From Anaeramoeba flamelloides (Eukaryota; Metamonada; Anaeramoebidae): a stretch of 64,000 bases of DNA. This document shows, in pieces, positions 47,740 to 61,300 of the stretch (position 1 is its first letter; the number at the start of each line of letters is the position of its first letter). Made by a program: the position numbers and the translations under genes. Location of the stretch: positions 11,470,001-11,534,000 of the forward strand of contig JANTQA010000047.1 of the NCBI GenBank assembly GCA_027625915.1, written 5' to 3'. The notes below the pieces were generated by a model. That model ran no database searches, had not been told where the DNA came from, and saw nothing but the letters and a program-made list of their open reading frames with translations.

Positions 47740-48709
47740 ATGGGTAGAAGACCAGCAAAGTGTTACAGATTTTGTAAAAACAAACCATTCCCAAAATCAA
47801 GGTTCAACAGAAGTGTACCAGGTAAAGAGACTCTTTTTTTTTTTCTTTTTTACCTTAAATTTGACTTCTACTTCCGGGTTTCTCATTTTAAATTTTTTTT
47901 TTGTTTGTTCTTCTTGTTGATAAATAAAAAACAAAAAGATCCAAAGATCAGAATTTTTGATACAGGTAAAAAGAAAGCAAAGGTATCTGAATTCCCATAT
48001 TGCCTTCACTTGATCAATTTAGAAAAGCTCCAAATCAGTTCGGAAGCTTTAGAAGCTGCTCGTATTGCAGCCAATAAACATATGACCAAAAAAGCAGGAA
48101 GAGAAGGTTTCCATTTACGAATCAGAGTTCACCCATATCATGTTATTAGAATTAACAAAATGCTGTCATGTGCAGGAGCAGATCGGTAAGTCAAGTTTCT
48201 TTAATTTTATTCATCTTTCATAATTTCTCTTGATAAAAGCAAACTTAACAAATAAATAATTTTTTTTTTGTTAAATTTCTTGCTTTTTTTTAATTTTTTA
48301 TTTTTTTTTTATCTTTTTTTTATCAATTTGGTCTTCAACAATCTAATCACAACTGAACAACCAAAACCTAAAATTACAAACAAAAAAACTATTTACAAAC
48401 CAACTAAATAGTCTCCAAACAGGAATGAGACATTCATTCGGAAAGCCAACTGGATTAGTTGCCCGTGTCAAACAAAACCAAGTTGTCTTAAGTCTTCGTG
48501 TCCAAAAAAAAAACCTTAGATTAGCAAACAGAGCACTCACCCTCGCAGGAAGAAAATTCCCAGGAAGATTTAGGATTGTTGAATCAAAAAAATGGGGCTT
48601 CACTCAATTCACCCACAAAGAATATGAACAATACATGAAAGAAGGAAGAATTGTTGACTGTGGTTCTCATATTAAACTCCGAAAAAAACGTGGTCCTTTG
48701 AAATTCTAA
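47740..48709 (+). CDS. RPL10: 60S ribosomal protein L10 (uL16)
   Basis: Large-subunit ribosomal protein that joins late and helps shape the peptidyl-transferase and tRNA sites. Exons are 47740-47821, 47939-48185 and 48412-48709; introns of 117 bp (GTAAAG...AAAAG) and 226 bp (GTAAGT...AATAG). Splicing gives 208 residues (family about 214) with the hallmark order [84 protein letters not shown], and a C-terminus with [19 protein letters not shown]. The junction codons (GAT for Asp, CGT for Arg) restore residues conserved in other eukaryotes, which proves the intron borders. The last exon is somewhat more diverged and the family's extreme C-terminal extension is short. Start chosen at the ATG of MGRRP. 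Confidence 0.97.
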
Positions 48710-50744
48710 TTTGGAAATTCTTGGAATTTTCTTGTTCGTTTTTTTATTTTTTTTCTTAATAAGTAATAAAAAGAAAAAGAATAGATTTGAAGTAAATTAA
48801 AGTAAACTATTCAAAAAATAATTGACAGAAAAATAAAACTTTTTGAACTTGAAGTAAAAGAAATTGGGTTTTTGTCTTTTTTTGAAGATACACACCCACC
48901 ATTTACTTTATAGAGACAAAAAAAAATTTTTTTTTATATTTCTTGGTAATTTTTAAAATTTTACTACTTGTGTGAGTCTATTAAAAATAATTCTTCGTAA
49001 ACATATCGCATATTAATGTCCAATTTTGTTTTCTAGTTATAATTTGGAGTTTTTTTTTCAGCCAGTTTTTAGAGAATAAATAAAATGTAAACTTTCTGGA
49101 ATGCCAATTAAAAAAAGCTCATATTTTTTAATTTATTGGGAAGAATTCGTTAATATCATGAACTTTTAAAAAACAAGTGATCTCTTTCTCCAAATAATTT
49201 GAATACACTAAGATCAAACTTGAGGATTTGGTAAATAATAAGTTCGTGAAATTATTATTAACTCGTATATTTTCAATTTTTTTAAGAGTGAGAGGGGCAT
49301 TCTAGTTAATTTTGAGAGCCTCAGTTTTTAGGAAATTGAAATGTTACAATCATTTCTTTAACTAAATAACTGACTGTTTTCATAAAAATGAAGGTACATA
49401 TCTGAGTTTAATCTGTTTACACACCAATTAATAAAAATGGAAATCAAAATAATGACAAAGATTAATCAACAAAAAAAAAAAAAAAAAATCAAATTATTAT
49501 TTCCAGATCTTATCTGTAACATTTGATACAATTATATCTTCTTTACTTGATTTTGTTTTTAATTCTTTATGAAAATATTTTTGTTTGAAAAAATTTTTGG
49601 ATATTAAATTAATTTCATTTTATTATGAATTTTCAAAATAAATTATAAATCCAAGTTTGGTTTATTTCACCCTATTCAAATTTGATAAAAGAAAAAGTTA
49701 TATTTTTGAAATTACTTTCCAGAAATATAGTTTTATTAGATTGATTTATTTTATTTGATAATTACTTATTTTAATCTATTTGAAATTGAAAACCCAAAAT
49801 AAAACTGAAGTTTGCTTTCTATTTTTTATCCGTATTTTTTAATTTCTTTGGGTCTGATCTTTTTGAAATTTATTTTTTGATTTTGATAATTCAATCTTTT
49901 TCATTTAATGAAGTAGGATTATCAAGAATTATTTTTTTTTCCAAAAAATTACAACCTTCCAGATCAATGAAAATTGAATTTTGAAAGCAAATTGATAAAA
50001 AAATATTTCTAAAAAAATAATAAATAGAAACGTTGTCGTAATCAAGCCCCCCCATGTTTATTCTCTTTTAAATTACGAATATAAAACCTTAATAAATTAT
50101 TGTTAATTACCTTAGATTTTGATTTAATTTTTTTATTCTTTGATTTCGACAAATATATCAATAAATTTAATATAATCTTTCTTGGTAGTACTTCTAAAAA
50201 AAAAAAATGATATGTTATTAAAATATACACCTTTTCAGAGCTATTATTATTGGTTTGTTCTCGGATTATTTTCAAACATCCACATAAACACATTTCCATA
50301 TTCAAAATATATTTTAAAAAACAAAAATTTTAATCAAAAAAAAAATTGGACAAAATTTTGAAAAGTTACAGATTTAATACAAATTTATATAAGTTTGTTT
50401 CCACTAATATATACGAATGTTATTATATTTTCAAAGTTGCAGTACTTTATACCACTCACAAAATATTCATTTTTAGTAATAATTAATAGATTAAAATTTA
50501 CTAAATCCTAACATGTTTGTAATTACCTAATATTTTTGGATAATTATTGCTAATTTTATACCTACCAAACAGAAAAAAAAAAAAAAAGGAAAATTATTAT
50601 TTTTAAAAGTCTGTTGAGGTATTTCACTGTAAGGTGGCGATTTTTTTTCCATATTTTATCAAAAGTTCCATTTAGTAATGATTCTATTCCTGAAATGATA
50701 TTACCAAAGTAAATGAAATATTAATACCCATTGGTTCGATGTTT

Positions 50745-51100
50745 CTAGAATTTATTTCAAAATATGTTTACTTAAATAAAAATAAGAGATCAAAACACAA
50801 TACAAAACCTTTTTTGAAGAAAATAAAGCAAGATCAATTTAAATAATATATTAATAATTGGGTAAGGACACAAAAGATTTTTTAAATAACAAAATACATT
50901 TTTAAAATTTTTATTCTATATGAAAATTTACAAGAATTAAAACACATTTGATAACAGTTTTTTGAACCAATAAATAAAGTTTTTATTTTTCAATTTTCTG
51001 AATTGAAAAATATTTTATAAAATCAAGACTAGAAACTTCAATATCTATAATTTTATAATAACAAACTAAGATACAAATTGAATTATTATAAAGAATCAAT
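50745..51100. repeat. Diverged dispersed repeat (partner 10640-11000)
   Basis: Same orientation as its partner. Shared blocks include TTTATTTCAAAATATGTT, AATTGGG, GATTTTTTAAATAAC and GTTTTTTGAACCAA. Old and patchy. Confidence 0.35.
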
Positions 51101-51890
51101 AAACGATTGTTTTTGATTTTATATATTTAAATAGTTTTATTACGAATAAGATTAGCTAAGATATATTTAAAAAAAATTTACCCATCTTTTTTCAAAATAG
51201 TTTATATTTGAAAAAAAAAATCATTTTATTTTTATTATTGAAGTAATGTTATTCAATAAAACTACCTCAGTTTTTTTCTAAACACATTAATTTAGATTTA
51301 TTTCACTGTTTATTAATTAAGTTAAGATTATAATAACTCATTAGATAGATTTTCTAGAAAAATTGTAAATAAATTTGTTTTTTAAACAAACGAAGAGAAA
51401 GAGAAAGATAAACAAAAAAATGAAAGGGAGTAAAAAAATAATAAAAAAAAATTAAAAAACTTCATTTGAAATGTTATTTTTTATTTGTACCCCAATTATT
51501 TTGAATTGGTTTTTAGTTTGCTTCTATTTAATCAAAAATTATTGAATCTTAACGATAATTCATTTTAAGAATTTGGTCTAATTTTCCCGATTATTGATCA
51601 AATAAAATATGTTACTTTATTAAGTTTTAAATTAGAATTTAGAGATCAGTTTACCAACAATGAACTGATTTTTTCAAGAATTAGAATTAGATAATTTTTT
51701 AAAATTTTCTTTTAAGTTGCTTTGCTTAATTATTGTTTTTTATTATTGTACAAGTTTATTAAATCTTTTTTCCCCAATTCCCAATTCACAATACACCTAC
51801 TATATTGATTATAACATTTCAAGTTCCTCATCAACAAATTGCTCGTATAGGTCAAATTAACCATTCCGGGTAGCCATTTTGACAGATTAT

Positions 51891-52160
51891 ATGAAAAATT
51901 CCATTCAGTTCATTTTAATACCACCAGAGGAAATAAAATCGCTTTATTTGCTTCATTTTTCTCTGCTCTACTCCAAACATTCAATTAAGTTGACTTATGA
52001 TCTTAACAGAACAAGTTCCGTTTGTTCAAGATCTAATCTTTCCAAGTTTGTTAATTCTTTTCTAATGGTTTTTGATCTCCTTTTACCCCACACGAACACT
52101 TTAAAAAAACAAAAGCCGAATAAACCGAACAACTTAAAAAAGGGAATTTGTAAAAAGTAA
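51891..52160 (+). CDS. Possible small gene or last exon, unrecognised
   Basis: The frame from the ATG at 51891 to a TAA at 52158-52160 encodes 89 residues (MKNSIQFILIPPEEIKSLYL, then NRTSSVCSRSNLSKFVNSFL and a basic KKQKPNKPNNLKKG tail). Codon use is richer in G/C at third positions than in random frames nearby. Residues before the ATG are also open back to a TAA at 51858, and TTTTGACAG at 51877-51885 could be a splice acceptor, so it may be a terminal exon. No upstream exon was found. It is convergent with the giant gene, whose stop lies 144 bases away. Confidence 0.35.
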   Translation: MKNSIQFILIPPEEIKSLYLLHFSLLYSKHSIKLTYDLNRTSSVCSRSNLSKFVNSFLMVFDLLLPHTNTLKKQKPNKPNNLKKGICKK

Positions 52161-52303
52161 AAAGTTAAAACTAAAAAAAAATTAAATGAGAAATTTTCAT
52201 TATTTTATACATTTTATAAAAATAATTTCATTAAATTTAAAAATTTAAAAAAAAAAAAAAAGAAAAATTCTGGAAAGTAAATTAATAAAAAAAAAAAACC
52301 CAA

Positions 52304-55300
52304 TTAATTCTTAGATAACCTAAATGGGTAAACGCCAGACTGAGGTGAATTGCCTATTGAATTCTGAGAAACAATTGTCAAATAATAATCAAAGTTTGGC
52401 TTTAGAAAGGAAATTTGTATTTGTGTTAAATCAGTATGCAAAACCTGAACGGGCTTTTGGTTATTATTTTTTTCAAATACATTTATAAAATATTGGATAA
52501 TTGGCTCACCGTTATCAATAGGCTTTGTCCATTTAATGGATAATTGAGAAGAATTTTTTTCCAATATTTTGATTTCTTCTATTTTGTCTGGTTTATCTGA
52601 CTTTGTAGTGAACTGTATAGAACAAAAGATTTTGTTGGGAGCATTTGTGAAAACATTTTCGATTTGAAGGAAATATTTTGTATTAGGGATTAAAATGTTA
52701 AAATCATATTTGGTTCTTTTAACGAAATATACAATATTTTTGATATTTTTGGTTGTGAATTGTTTCATTGAGAGTATAATTTTATAATGTTTAAAAATTT
52801 TCTTCACCTTTGTCTTATTACTATTATTCTGATCGTCAATGGCTTTTTTTTTGTTTGGTACTTTTTTCCATTGAATTGAACATTTTTTTGATCGAAGATT
52901 ATAATATTTTATAATTTTTGGGCTCTTTGATTGCACGCCCAATGTTTTGATTATATTTGTTTGTGGATTTTTCGAGGAAACTTTGGAATACCCATGTTCG
53001 TTGTGTGCTTGTATTTGATAATAATATTCATTGTCTGGGATCAAATTTCGAAATCGAAATGAGGGCTGGTTTGTTTCCTTTTCATAAATTTTATTAGATT
53101 TTTTGTCCTGTAGTTTAATTTTATAATTATCGATTTGCTTACCATTGTCGTTTGGTTGCTTCCATTTTAACGTTATACCTTTCGAAGTTATTTGAACCGA
53201 GCTTGCGAGGTGTATTATTTCCGGTATATCCGACAAGGTGGTAAATTCCGTGGATTTTGAAGAATTAGTAAACCCCTTTGAATTATGCGCCTTAATTGAA
53301 CTTAAATATTTTGTGTTTGGAAGCAGATTCTTGATTTTTAAATGAGTTAGTGCCGTGGTGAAATATTGTGGCGGGACTTGTTTATTAACCCGATCTAATT
53401 TGACCTCGTAATAATCAATAACTTTCGTCGAATCAATTTCCGGCTTTAGCCAATTTCCAACAACCTTTGTTGGCGTGATCGAGCTACAGTTAAATTGAAA
53501 TACAGTTTCCTTACTTACTGGCTGCGTGGTGAAATGAAATTCATTCGAATCTAAGGAATTTCCATTTTCGTTATATGCGTTAATAAATATTGAATAATGC
53601 TGATGTGGCTTTAGCCCATTAAACTCATGCGTTGTCTTGTATGCAGTAAAGGTGAGCGGATCATTGTTCTGTGGATCGTTTTCCTTATACAATTGGATAT
53701 AATAATGTTCAATGCCAATCCCGTAGTGCTCTGGTTCCTTCCATCTGATTGCAGCGTTCGTGCTTTCTATCGAGACCAATTCAATCCCGATCACGGGGTT
53801 TGGCCTATTTCCATTTTTTGTTTGAAATTCTAAAGAAGGCGATGGCTTGCCATACCCATTTTCATTTTGTGCCTGTACAGTTACAAAATACTTTGTGTTT
53901 GAAGACAGTTTTGTAATTTCAAATGGTGGAGTTTTGACCTGATGCTCCTGGGAACTAATTATTTCATTCTTTGCATTTAACGAACTGATTTCAACCAAAT
54001 ATGATTTTTCAACATCACCATTGAAGTTTGGTTTTTCCCAATCACAAATCACCTTCGTTGAATATCTTTCTTTTAATTTCAAATCCGTTATTTGATTTGG
54101 TACTCGGTTACTAAAATTAGTAAAAAAATTTAAATCCTTCATCCTTCGGTTTTGATTTTCAATTTGATCTTTATTATACTTTCTTCTTCTTCTTTGGTTT
54201 AATTCTTTCATAGAGATTGTTAAATTCCTTTTGTAATCAATTTTTTTATATTTTTGTGGTGTTTTAAATTGCTTAGTAGCCGTATGGAATTGCTTTTTGG
54301 GTTTTTGTGGATTTGATAATAATTTGATCAATTGCTTCTGATGAACACCTCTTCTCTTTCTCTTCTCTTTCCCCTTTTCCATTTCCGTTTCCGTTTCCTT
54401 CTTTTCCCCGGTTTCGGTTTCGGTTTCTTTTCCCTTTCTTTTCCCTTTCTCTTTAACTTGATTAGGATTGTTTTGATTTTTCTTTTTATTGCTTTTAATT
54501 AATTTTTCAAAACCAATTTTAATAGGTTCGGAATTATTTTCATTCTGATTTTTTATATCTGGAGTAATTTCCTTTTTTTCCTCATTTTTATCATTATCCT
54601 TTTTAATTTGATCTTTTTCACCTAAATTTTCCATATCATGTTCAATAAATTGAGGAGAATTATTTTCAATATTATTTTTTATGGTTTTTTTGTGATCTCC
54701 AATTTCTACTTTTTGATTTTCATTATTTCCCTGATTTTCTTTTTCATCTTTACTTGATTCATTTCCTTCACTGCCAATTTTATTTTGTTTATTTTGATCA
54801 TTTAAGCTATTTGATTTCTCTTTTTCAAGTTCTTTTTCAATAATTTTTATTTCATTTTCTAATTCTAATTCCAACATTTTTTTTTCCTTTTGATTTTGAT
54901 TTTGATTTCCATTTTTTATTTCATTTTTATTTTTGCTTTCGTTTTCATTTTTTTTCTTTATATCCTTACCTTTTTTCTTATTAAAATCTTGTTTTGGAGT
55001 GATGTTTAACTCATTTATTTTTTTTTCTTTCTCGATTGAGATAAATTGGGATTTGGGAATATTTGGATTTTTTTTCTCATTTTCTGTTTGCTTTGTTTGA
55101 AAATTTGTTCTTGGGATTCTTCTAGAAGACGGTCTAATACCATTTCTTTTAATTCTTTTAATTCTTTTTAATTTTGTTCCTGTACCTTTATTGATTGCTT
55201 TTTTTGGGGTGGACTTTTTCTCATTTTTTGCTAACATTTTCTTATTTAACATCTCCTTTAATACAGAAAATGGAATAGGTGATTTTTCAAAATTATTAGA

Positions 55301-58300
55301 TCTTGGTTTATTGTTATGTTTTGGGTCTTTTTTAGGAGTTCTCTGATTTGAATTTGATTTTGGTAAATTTTCTTGAATTGTTTTTTTTTTATTATATTTT
55401 TGAGGTTTAATTAATCGAACACCGCCTATTGGATGGAATTGATTGTTTTTTTGTAATAATTTATTTAAATTTTGCTTAAATAAATCTAAACTTTTTTTTT
55501 TATTTGGATTTTGATTGTTTTTTTGAGGTTCCAGTTTAGTGTTTATTGTTTTTTCTTGTTTTTTTTCTTTTTCATTTTCTTGACTATTATTGTTGTTTTT
55601 GTTTTTGTTTTTAATTTCTGCATTTTCATCTTCACTTCTATTATTTTCTTTATTGTTTTGATTTTTATTTCCATTTTTTTTTTTATTTTTAATTTCATTT
55701 TCAATTTCATTTTCATTTTGAGTTTCTTTTTGAGTTTCATTTTCTTTTTCATTTTCATTTTCCTTTTCCTTTTCCTTTTCCTTTTCATTTTCATTTTCTT
55801 TTTCGTTATCTTTTGTTTCATTTTCTTTATTATTTTTCTTTTCTTTTTCAAAATTATTTTCATTAAATTGTTCATTTTTTAAATTATCTGCATAATCATT
55901 TACTATTGGTTCTTCAAGAATTATTATTTCATTTTCTAATTCATTTTCCATTTCTTCTTCATTTTTTTTTCCAATTTGTTTTTTATTTTTTTCATTTTCT
56001 TCATTTTCTTCATTTTCATTATTATTTTGATTTTCTTCATTTTCCTTTTCTTGATTTTCCTTATTTTTTTTTTCATTTTCTTCATTGGTTTTCTTTTCTT
56101 TTTCAAAATTATTTTCATTAAATTGTTCATCATTTAAATTATCTGCATAATCATTAATAATTGGTTCTTCAAGAATTATTATTTCGTTTTCTAATTCATT
56201 TTCTTCTTCTTCATTTTTTTTTCCAATTTGTTTTTTATTTTTTTCATTTTCTTCATTTTCATTATTATTTTGATTTTCTTTTTTATTTTCTTCTTTATCA
56301 TTTTCAAAATTATTTTCATTAAATTGTTCATTTTTTAAATTATCTGCATAATCATTTACTATTGGTTCTTCAAGAATTATTATTTCTTTTTCATTTTCAT
56401 TTTTTCCATTTTTATATTCTTTTTCATTTCCATTTTCTTCATTTTTTTCATCTTCATTTTCTTTTTCTTGATTTTCATTATTTTTATTTCTAGTTTCGGT
56501 TTTGTTTTCTTTTGTTTTCTTTTTTTCAAGATCTTCATTTTTTTCTTCTTTATTTTCATTTTCTTGATTAGGTTTTTCAGTGTCATTATTTTTAATTTCT
56601 TTATTGTTTCGATTTTTATTTCCAAAATATAGATTAATTAATTCTTTATTATCAAAATCTTCATTATTTTCGTCTTCGATATTTGTTGTTTCTGGTTCAT
56701 TCCCGATTTCATTTTCTTGGCTTTCTTTAGCATCTTCATTTATTTCTTTTTCGTTATTGATTTCTAAATTTTCCTTATTTTGGTCATTTTCTTTATCGTC
56801 TTCATTTCTATTATTATTTTCTATATTTTCTTTTTCTTGATTATCATTTTCATTCTTATTTTCATTTTCACTTTTATTTTCATTTCCAGTTTCACTTGAT
56901 TGAATAGACGAATTGGATTTTATTTTTTTCTTTGAATCTTTATTGGTATTTTCATTTCCTGTTTCATTTTCATTTCCCTTTTCAAGATTTTTGATATCTT
57001 CATTTTCACTATTTTCTTCTTTTGTATATTCAATATTTTCATTTTCTTTTTGATCTTCCTTTTGTTCTTTTTCATTTTCTAGATTTTCATTGTTGTTTTT
57101 GTTATTATTATCATTTTCTTCGTTTGTATTATTTTCTTCATTTTCTTCTTCCTTTTCGTGGTTATCTTCATTTTCACAAGCTTTTTTATTATTATCATTT
57201 TTCTTTTCCTTTTCATTTTCTTTTTCGTTTTCTTTTTCTAAATTATTTTCATTAAGTTGTTCATTTTTTAAATTATCTGCCTTATCATTGATAATTGGTT
57301 CCTCCATGATTATTATTTCATTTTCTAATTCTTTTTCCGTTTCTTCTTCATTTTTTTTTTCAATTTGCTTTTTATTTTTTTCATTTTGTTCATTTTGTTC
57401 ATTTTCATTTCCAATATTTTTATCTTCTATATTTTCCTTATTTTTACTTTCTTTTTCATCTTCATCTTTTATATTTTCTTTTTCAATATTGTGATTTTCA
57501 TTTTCTATTTCTTTTTTATTTTCTTCATTGCTATCATCATTTTGTTGGGTTTCATTTTCTAGATTCTCATTGTTGTTTTTGCTATTATTATTTTCTTTTT
57601 CGTTTTCATTATCTATATTTTTTTGATCTTTATTTTCTTGATCATTTTCGTTCTTATTTTCATTTCCATTTTCATTTTCATTTTCTTTTACATTTTTATT
57701 CTCATTCTCCTTTTCATTTTTATTTTTGTTATTTTGATCATCTTTTTTGTCTTGATCATTTTTATCTTTATTTTTATTTATCTTTTCATTTTTACTTTGT
57801 TGATTTTCATTTTCATTTTCATTTTTTGTTTCATTTTCTGTTTCATTTTCATTTCCCTTTTCATTATAATTTTCATTCTCCTTTTTAATCTCTCCTTTTT
57901 CCTTTTCTTCTTCTTTTTCTTCTTTTGTATTTTCTTGTCTTTGATCTTTTTCTTTATCATTTCCCTTTTCACCACCAGTATTGTTTTCATTATTATTTTG
58001 ATCCAGTTCATTTTTTTCGTTATTATCAATATCTATTTTAGTTATATCTTCTTCATTATTATTTTCATTATTATTTTCATTATTATTTTCATTATTATTT
58101 TCTTGATCTTCATTTTCATTTTCATTTTCAATTTCTTTTATTTTTTCTTCTTTCTCATTGTTTCCCCTTTCTTTTTCTTTCTCTTCAGACTTTTCTTCTT
58201 CCTCATTTTCTTTATTGGTTGTATCTTTTTTGTTTTCAATTTCAATTTCATTTACTAGTGGATTTTCCTTTTCGTATTTGTTATCATTTTCATTTTCCTT

Positions 58301-61300
58301 TTCGAAATTTTCATTTGCTTGAATGTTTTCTTTTTTGTTTTCGAGATTTTTATTTTTATTATCTTTTTCATAATTTAAATTATCTGTTTTTTCATTGATA
58401 ATTGGCTCTTCCATGATTATTATTTCATTTTCTAATTCTTTTTCCATTTCTTCTTCATTTTTTTTTTCAATTTTTTTTTTATTTTTTTCATTATCTTCTT
58501 TGTCTTGATTTTCTTTTTGATTATTTTCTTTATTATTTTCGGATTCATCATTGTCCTTATTAGTTGTACCTTCTTCATTATTATTTTCGTTTTTGTTTTC
58601 ATGATTTTCATTTTCTTGATTTTCTTGATTTTCGAATTTGTTTTTTTCTTCTTTTATATTATAATTTTCGTCATTTTCATTATTTTTTTGATTTTCTTTT
58701 TTCATTTCATTATTTTTATTTTCCTTATTTTTTTGATCTTCATTTTCATTTTTGTTTTCTTGATTTTCATCTTCATTATTTTCTAGGTTTTCATTTTCGT
58801 TATTCTCATTTTTGTCTTCTTTATTATTATTATTTTCTTGAATTTCATTTTCATTCTTATTTTCCATTTGTTTGTTATCTTTTTCTTTTATATTTTCTTT
58901 TTTCTTTTCCTGATTTTCATCTTGATTATCTTCTTCTTTATTATTATTTTCATTTTCTTTTTCATGATTATAATTTTGGTTTTCTTTTTCTGTATTTTCT
59001 AGATTTTCATTTTGATTTTTTAAATTTTTTTTTTCATTATTTTGATTATCCTCTAGATTTTCTTCAATTTTATCTTTATTTTCTTCATTTTTGGTAACTT
59101 CTTTTTTTTTATTTTCATTTTCATCATTTTCATTATTATTTTGAATTATCCTTTCATTTTTACTTTGTTGATTTTCATTTTCATTTCCATTTTCTTCATT
59201 TTCATTCTCATTTTCATTTTCAAGATTTTTATTTGCTTGAATGTTTTCTTTTTTGTTTTCTTGATTTTCATTTACAATTTCAATTTCTTTTACTTGTTCT
59301 TGATTTTTCTTTTCTTGATTTTTATCATCTTTATTTTCCTTTTCTTTTTTTTCGTCCTTCTCTATTATTTTTTTTTCTTCTTCATTGTCTTTATTAGTTG
59401 TATCTTTTTCATTATTATTTTGATTTTCCTTTTCGTTCTCTTTTTCATTTTCGTTTTCTTGATCATTTTTGTAATTGTTATCATTTCCTTTATTTTCTTC
59501 ATTTTTAGTATTTTCTTCTTTTATATTTTCTTTATTCTTTTCGTTTTGAATTTTATTTTCATTTTCCTTATTTTCTTGATCTTCATTTTCATTTTTGTTT
59601 TCTTGATTTTCATTTTCATGTCCAATATTATTTTTGTTTTCTTTTTCATTTTTGTCTTCTTTTTTAATTCCTTCATTTTCATTATTATTTAGATTATTTT
59701 CATTTTTGTTTTTTTCATTTTCATTTTTTTTTTCATTTTCTTTATTTTCTTGATTTTCATTTTCATCTTCATTTTCTTTATCATCTTTTTCAATGATTTC
59801 TTCATTTTGATGTTCTTTTTCTTTTTCTATATCATCTTCATTTTCGTTTTCTTGATCATTTTTGTAATTGTTATCATTTCCTTTATTTTCTTCTTTTTTG
59901 CTATTTTCTTGATTACCATTTTCAAGATTCAAATCATCTTTTTTTTCTTCTTTTTTTTCGTTGTTACCTAGATTTTCTTCATTTTCTTCATGTTCCTTTT
60001 CTTTCTCTTCGTCGTTCTCTTTTATCCTTTCTTTTATCTGTCCATTTTCTTCAACTTTATTATTTTCTTCTTGTATATTGTCTGAATTTTCATTTTCATT
60101 ATTATTTTTATTTTCAATTCCTTTTTCTTTCTTTTCATCTTCATTTTCCTTTTCTTTTTCTTCATCCTTTTCTTTATTTTCATTTTCATTTTTACTTTTT
60201 GATTTATTTTCATCTTCATTTTGATGTTCATCATTATCTTCATTTTCGTTTTCTTTTTCTTCATCCTTCTCTTTTATTTTTTCTTCTTCATCATTGCCTT
60301 TATTAGTTGTATCTTCTTCTTTTTTATTTTCATTTTTGTTTTCTTGATCTTCATTTTCATTTTCTTGATTTTCTTGATTTTCTTCATTATCATTATTTTC
60401 ATTTTTGTTTTCTTGATCTTTTTCTTTTTTAATTATATTTTCTTCATCATTGTCTTTATTCGCCGTATCTTCTTCCTTTTTATCATCATCTTCATTTTTT
60501 TGATTTTCTTTATTTTCTAGATTTCCTTCATTATCTTTATTTTCCTTTTCTTTTTTTTCGTCCTTCTCTTTTATTTTTTCTTCTTCATCATTGTCTTTTT
60601 TAGCTGTAACTTTTTCATTTTCTTGATTTTCTTTATTTTCATTTTCATTCTTATTTTCATTTTCATTTTCGTTATTTTGATCATATTCGTTGTATTGATC
60701 ATTTTTATCTTCATTTTTATTTTCTTTGTCTTTATTTTGTTTTTCTTCTTCTTCATTGTCTTTATTAGTTGTATCTTTTTCATTATTATTTTGATTTTCA
60801 TTTTCATTTTCTTTTCTATTTTCATTATTATTTTTTTTATCTTCTTTTTCTTTTTCCTTTTCAAGATTTTCTTCATTATCATTTTCCTTATTTTCTTCTT
60901 TTATATTTTCTTTATTTTCTTTATCATTTTTGTTTTCTTCTTTCTTTTCCTTTTCTTCCTTTTTTACATTTTTTTTTTCGTTATTTTGATTTTCCTTATT
61001 TTCTAGATTTTCTTCATTATTGTCATTTTTTTCTTGATTTTCATTTTCTTTTTCATTTTCATTTTCATTATTATTATTTTTATCTTCTTTTTCTTTTTCC
61101 TTTTCGTTGCTATTTTTGTTTTCATTATCATTTTCATTATAGACTTCTTCTTTTATTTTTTCGATTTCTTTTTCATTATTTTCCTTTTCGTTCTCTTTCT
61201 TTTTTTCTTTTATTTTTTCTTCTTCATCATTGTCTTTATTAGTTGTATCTCCTTCTTTTTCAATTTCAATTTCATTTTCTTGATTTTCTTTAATTTCATT

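Larger units (their letters stand above)
48710..52303. other. AT-rich intergenic region
   Basis: About 3.6 kb between RPL10 and the convergent giant gene. It holds a diverged repeat (50745-51100) and one frame with coding-like composition near its right end (51891-52160). The rest, including 48800-50700, is homopolymer-rich sequence in which I see nothing. Confidence 0.55.
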
